From contig OZ025239.1 of the NCBI GenBank assembly GCA_964019155.1, positions 77,644,600 to 77,708,599 of the forward strand: a DNA stretch of 64,000 bases, read 5' to 3'. Shown one piece after another: positions 38,501 to 64,000 of the stretch. This DNA is from Osedax fenrisi (taxonomy: Eukaryota > Annelida > Polychaeta > Sabellida > Siboglinidae). The translations under genes and the position numbers were made by a program. The notes beneath the pieces are model-generated. The model was not told where the DNA came from. It worked only from the letters and a program-made list of their open reading frames with translations, and did no database searches. Each line of letters starts with the position of its first letter. Position 1 is the first letter of the stretch.

Positions 38501-38627
38501 TATACCACAGTATATACACGCTATACATAATACACATATTCAATACATATTACGAGGAGGGGGAATTTTTTTGCATATATATATAATAAATAAATTAAAT
38601 ATAAATTTATATATTTTTATATATATA

Positions 38628-38670
<43 letters not shown>

Positions 38671-38911
38671 ATACAATTTAAATATTGCAAGAAAATACTA
38701 ATAAGCCTTATAAATATTGATGAATTTAATATAATAAATGGTATTTAGATGAAGAATTAACCCATTAATAGTTTATGCGAATAATATATAAATTATTTTA
38801 AAATAAAGATGCAAAATATATCTAACAAAATTATATTAAAATAGTCTATGTTATGATATAAAAATATGTACTAAATATAGTATAAGAATATGTATTAAAT
38901 ATAATTTATAC
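38501..38911. other. 3' flank of transporter copy B
   Basis: AT-rich with (TA)n tracts at about 38600-38668. No gene. Confidence 0.4.
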
Positions 38912-61641
<22,730 letters not shown>

Positions 61642-62114
61642 CTATGAACTGCCGTGTGTTTAATGTATTAGGTTATATAATATAATGTTCTTAATTAATA
61701 ATTACCTACGTATATTAGTTAACATATCACTCTATATAGCATATATATATATATTCAAATTTTTATATTTTTTGAAATATGTATATATATATATATATAC
61801 GTAATATTAATTATTATAACATACAATATATGAATAGTTTATAGATTATGATGGTATTATAGTTAGTAATGTTTATGTGTATTATATTAAAATGTGTAAT
61901 ACGTTCAAATCAAAGAATATTTAAAGTCTCCGATTTTTATTTCAATATACGTCACGTATATTTGTTATAGATGTATGTGTTGTGGTGTATAGGTTAGTAT
62001 GATAGGTTAATATTAATTGCAATGTTAACATTATCTAATTATGATTTATATTAAGATATACATATTTTATGGTAATAATGCTTTAGGGAGTTATATTTAT
62101 GATCTAGAAGAGTG
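61642..62114. other. Copy B upstream intron, AT-rich
   Basis: No exon recognised between the first assembled exon and the minisatellite. Confidence 0.4.
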
Positions 62115-62990
62115 ATTTATCCCAGCAAACTATTTTTTGGCAATATCCGGATTTTTTTGGCAAATAATATCCGGAAAAAATCCGGCAACATGTGGTTAAT
62201 TTGGCAAGAAATAAATCTGGAAATATACGGCAAGAAATAATCCAGAAATATCCGCAAAGAACATAATCTGGAAATATACGGCAAGAAAATAATCCGGAAA
62301 TATCCAATAAGAAAATAATCTGGAAATATACGGCAAGATATAATCCAGAAATATCCGACAAGTAAATAATCTGGAAATATACGGCAAGATATAATCCGGA
62401 AATAATCCTGAAATATCCGACAATCAATAATCCAGAAATATACGGAAAGATATAATCCGGAAATATCCGACAAGTAAATAATCTGGAAATATCCGACAAG
62501 TAAATAATCTGGAAATATACGGCAAGATATAATCCGGAAATATCCGACAAGTAAATAATCCTGAAATATCCGACAATCAATAATCCGGAAATATACGGAA
62601 ATATATAATCCGGAAATATCCGACAAGTAAATAATCTGGAAATATCCGACAAGTAAATAATCTGGAAATATCCGGCAATCAATAATCTGGAAATATCCGA
62701 CAAGTAAATAATCTGGAAATATCCGACAAGTAAATAATCTGGAAATATCTGACAAGTAAATAATCTAGAAATATCCGACAAGTAAATAATCTAGAAATAT
62801 CCGACAAGATATAATCTAGAAATATCCGCCAAGTAAATAATCTGGAAATATTCGACAAGTAAATAATCTAGAAATATCCGACAAGTAAATAATCTGGAAA
62901 TATCTGACAAGTAAATAATCTAGAAATATCCGACAAGTAAATAATCTAGAAATATCCGACAAGATATAATCTAGAAATATTCGGTTAGAA
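62115..62990. repeat. 26-bp minisatellite
   Basis: More than 30 tandem units of AAATAATCTGGAAATATCCG plus ACAAGT with substitutions and small indels. Unit variants at the low-coordinate end read CAAGATATAATCCGG. Because 26 is not a multiple of 3 and the unit lacks minus-strand stops, all minus-strand frames stay open and give overlapping ORFs of up to 225 aa. These are not treated as genes. Confidence 0.9.
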
Positions 62991-63019
62991 AATATAAGAA
63001 TTAAATTTATATATTTATT

Positions 63020-63165
63020 TTAATAATGAGGAGAATCCCCCTGCAATGGTTCATCATCCATTTTATCGTCGTCCTTTTCTTCTTCCTCGTCTTCCTTTTC
63101 TTCTTCCTCTTCATCTTCTTCATATACACTATTCTTATCTAGTGATTTTATTATAATAATTAGTG
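63020..63165 (-). other. Acidic purine-rich open stretch
   Basis: The minus strand from about 63165 encodes SLDKNSVYEEDEEEEEKEDE then a Glu/Asp/Lys run and DDEPLQGDSPHY to a TAA. It could be a terminal exon of another gene, a linker exon, or merely a GAA-rich microsatellite. No clear splice sites. Confidence 0.25.
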
Positions 63166-63891
63166 ATAATAATAAGATTATATATATATATATATTGGCT
63201 AGGTGATAACTATAAAAAGAGTATTCTTATTGTTGAAACTTTTAGAATATTTAAGGGGATGAGCACTTTATTCGTTTTATTATAATAAAATATGTATTTA
63301 ATTTAATTTTAATTGATTAATTATACATATCTACATTTAAATATTATGATATAAATCTAATGATTTATATATTAAATGGATTATATATTTTTCAAAATCT
63401 AATAAAATTGTAAATAATATTAATATAAACATTTAAAAACTAGCATTACGTTATCTATTTACACCTAAACTAATGTATGAATATAAGCACAGAAGTCACT
63501 ACAAGGCATAACAATAACCAATGAATATGTATATGATTTATCCCTGATCTACATTATATTATATACATTATTTACAACACCTATATACTCTACAGAGAAT
63601 AAAGAGCAATATAAAATGTAGGTATATATATACTTATTCTAAATAGAATCTTGAAATATAAGTCACAAAATAATTATTTACTTATACCAGACATAAATAA
63701 TCATTTAATAATAAACCAGTTCTATCCACTTCACGCTCCTTTAGCCAGATATCCTTCCAATATTATTGTTCACTGCTTTTATTGATATACTATTTTGCAT
63801 CTATTCGTTATATATTGTTTATATATTTTATTGTTTAATATATTTAATTAATTTTTGAGTATTAAATAATTAAATAATTAATATTTCAAAC

Positions 63892-63953
63892 ATATTAATA
63901 ATTTGTTCATTTAAATCACCAACGATATCCCCGTCGATATCCTCATTGAAATA
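63892..63953 (-). CDS. Possible upstream exon of copy B (TMD1)
   Basis: A 62-nt stretch bordered by CTAG acceptor and GTTTGA donor. It encodes YFNEDIDGDIVGDLNEQIIN, which loosely resembles the ABCC TMD1 motif 'G.IV.LLS.D...F'. Its phase needs at least one further exon before 61641. Tentative. Confidence 0.3.
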
Positions 63954-64000
63954 CTAGGTACTTTTTGGTGTGGCATATGCTTTAGCATTTAAAACTTATA

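Noticed and set aside
62104..62781. Overlapping minus-strand ORFs of 225, 212 and 75 aa
   Set aside because: All are translations of the 26-bp minisatellite in different frames; no domain and no splice context.

Overview
The window looks like nuclear DNA from an intron-rich animal with a very AT-rich genome; the species and phylum are not identified. There are no bacterial-style operons. Genes are split into 33-256 nt exons with GT-AG introns, (TA)n tracts are everywhere, and most of the remaining sequence is transposons: non-LTR retrotransposons (LINEs), one Ty3/Gypsy LTR element, tRNA-derived SINEs and many short inverted-repeat elements.

The one host locus recognised is on the minus strand at about 17.9-64 kb: two tandem ABCC-type (MRP4/ABCC4-like) ABC transporter genes. 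Copy B (38912 to at least 61641) can be assembled as 25 exons whose phases all agree. They encode 1124 aa from mid-TMD1 through NBD1, linker, TMD2 and NBD2 to a stop; the N-terminal part lies upstream, with one tentative exon at 63892-63953. Copy A (17921-35785) has only the last 14 exons (TMD2 plus NBD2, 623 aa) with exon lengths and phases identical to B. It lacks TMD1 and NBD1, and one splice acceptor is mutated (AG to AA) so that the nearest AG shifts the frame. A is therefore probably a 5'-truncated duplicate that is becoming a pseudogene.

The introns hold a nested set of mobile DNA. A Gypsy element with 195-bp LTRs (one difference between them) sits in a copy-A intron and carries several reading-frame breaks. 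LINE copies sit in introns of both A and B. In B introns there are a Harbinger-like MITE with perfect 57-bp ends inside a LINE, a hAT-like MITE inside another LINE, a mariner-like MITE, and a 454-bp element with palindromic ends. A tRNA-headed SINE family with a conserved stem-loop body has about six members between 27.6 and 61 kb.

The left part (1-17.9 kb) has no recognisable host gene. It holds LINE remnants, a MITE pair (399-747 and 12258-12636), and two related 1.05-1.15 kb inverted-repeat elements (3314-4362 and 9501-10650). These two share layout and end sequence but carry different versions of a short repeated word. Further copies of the second type lie at 24.3, 25.8 and 55-56.8 kb. 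The right end carries a 26-bp minisatellite (about 62115-62990).
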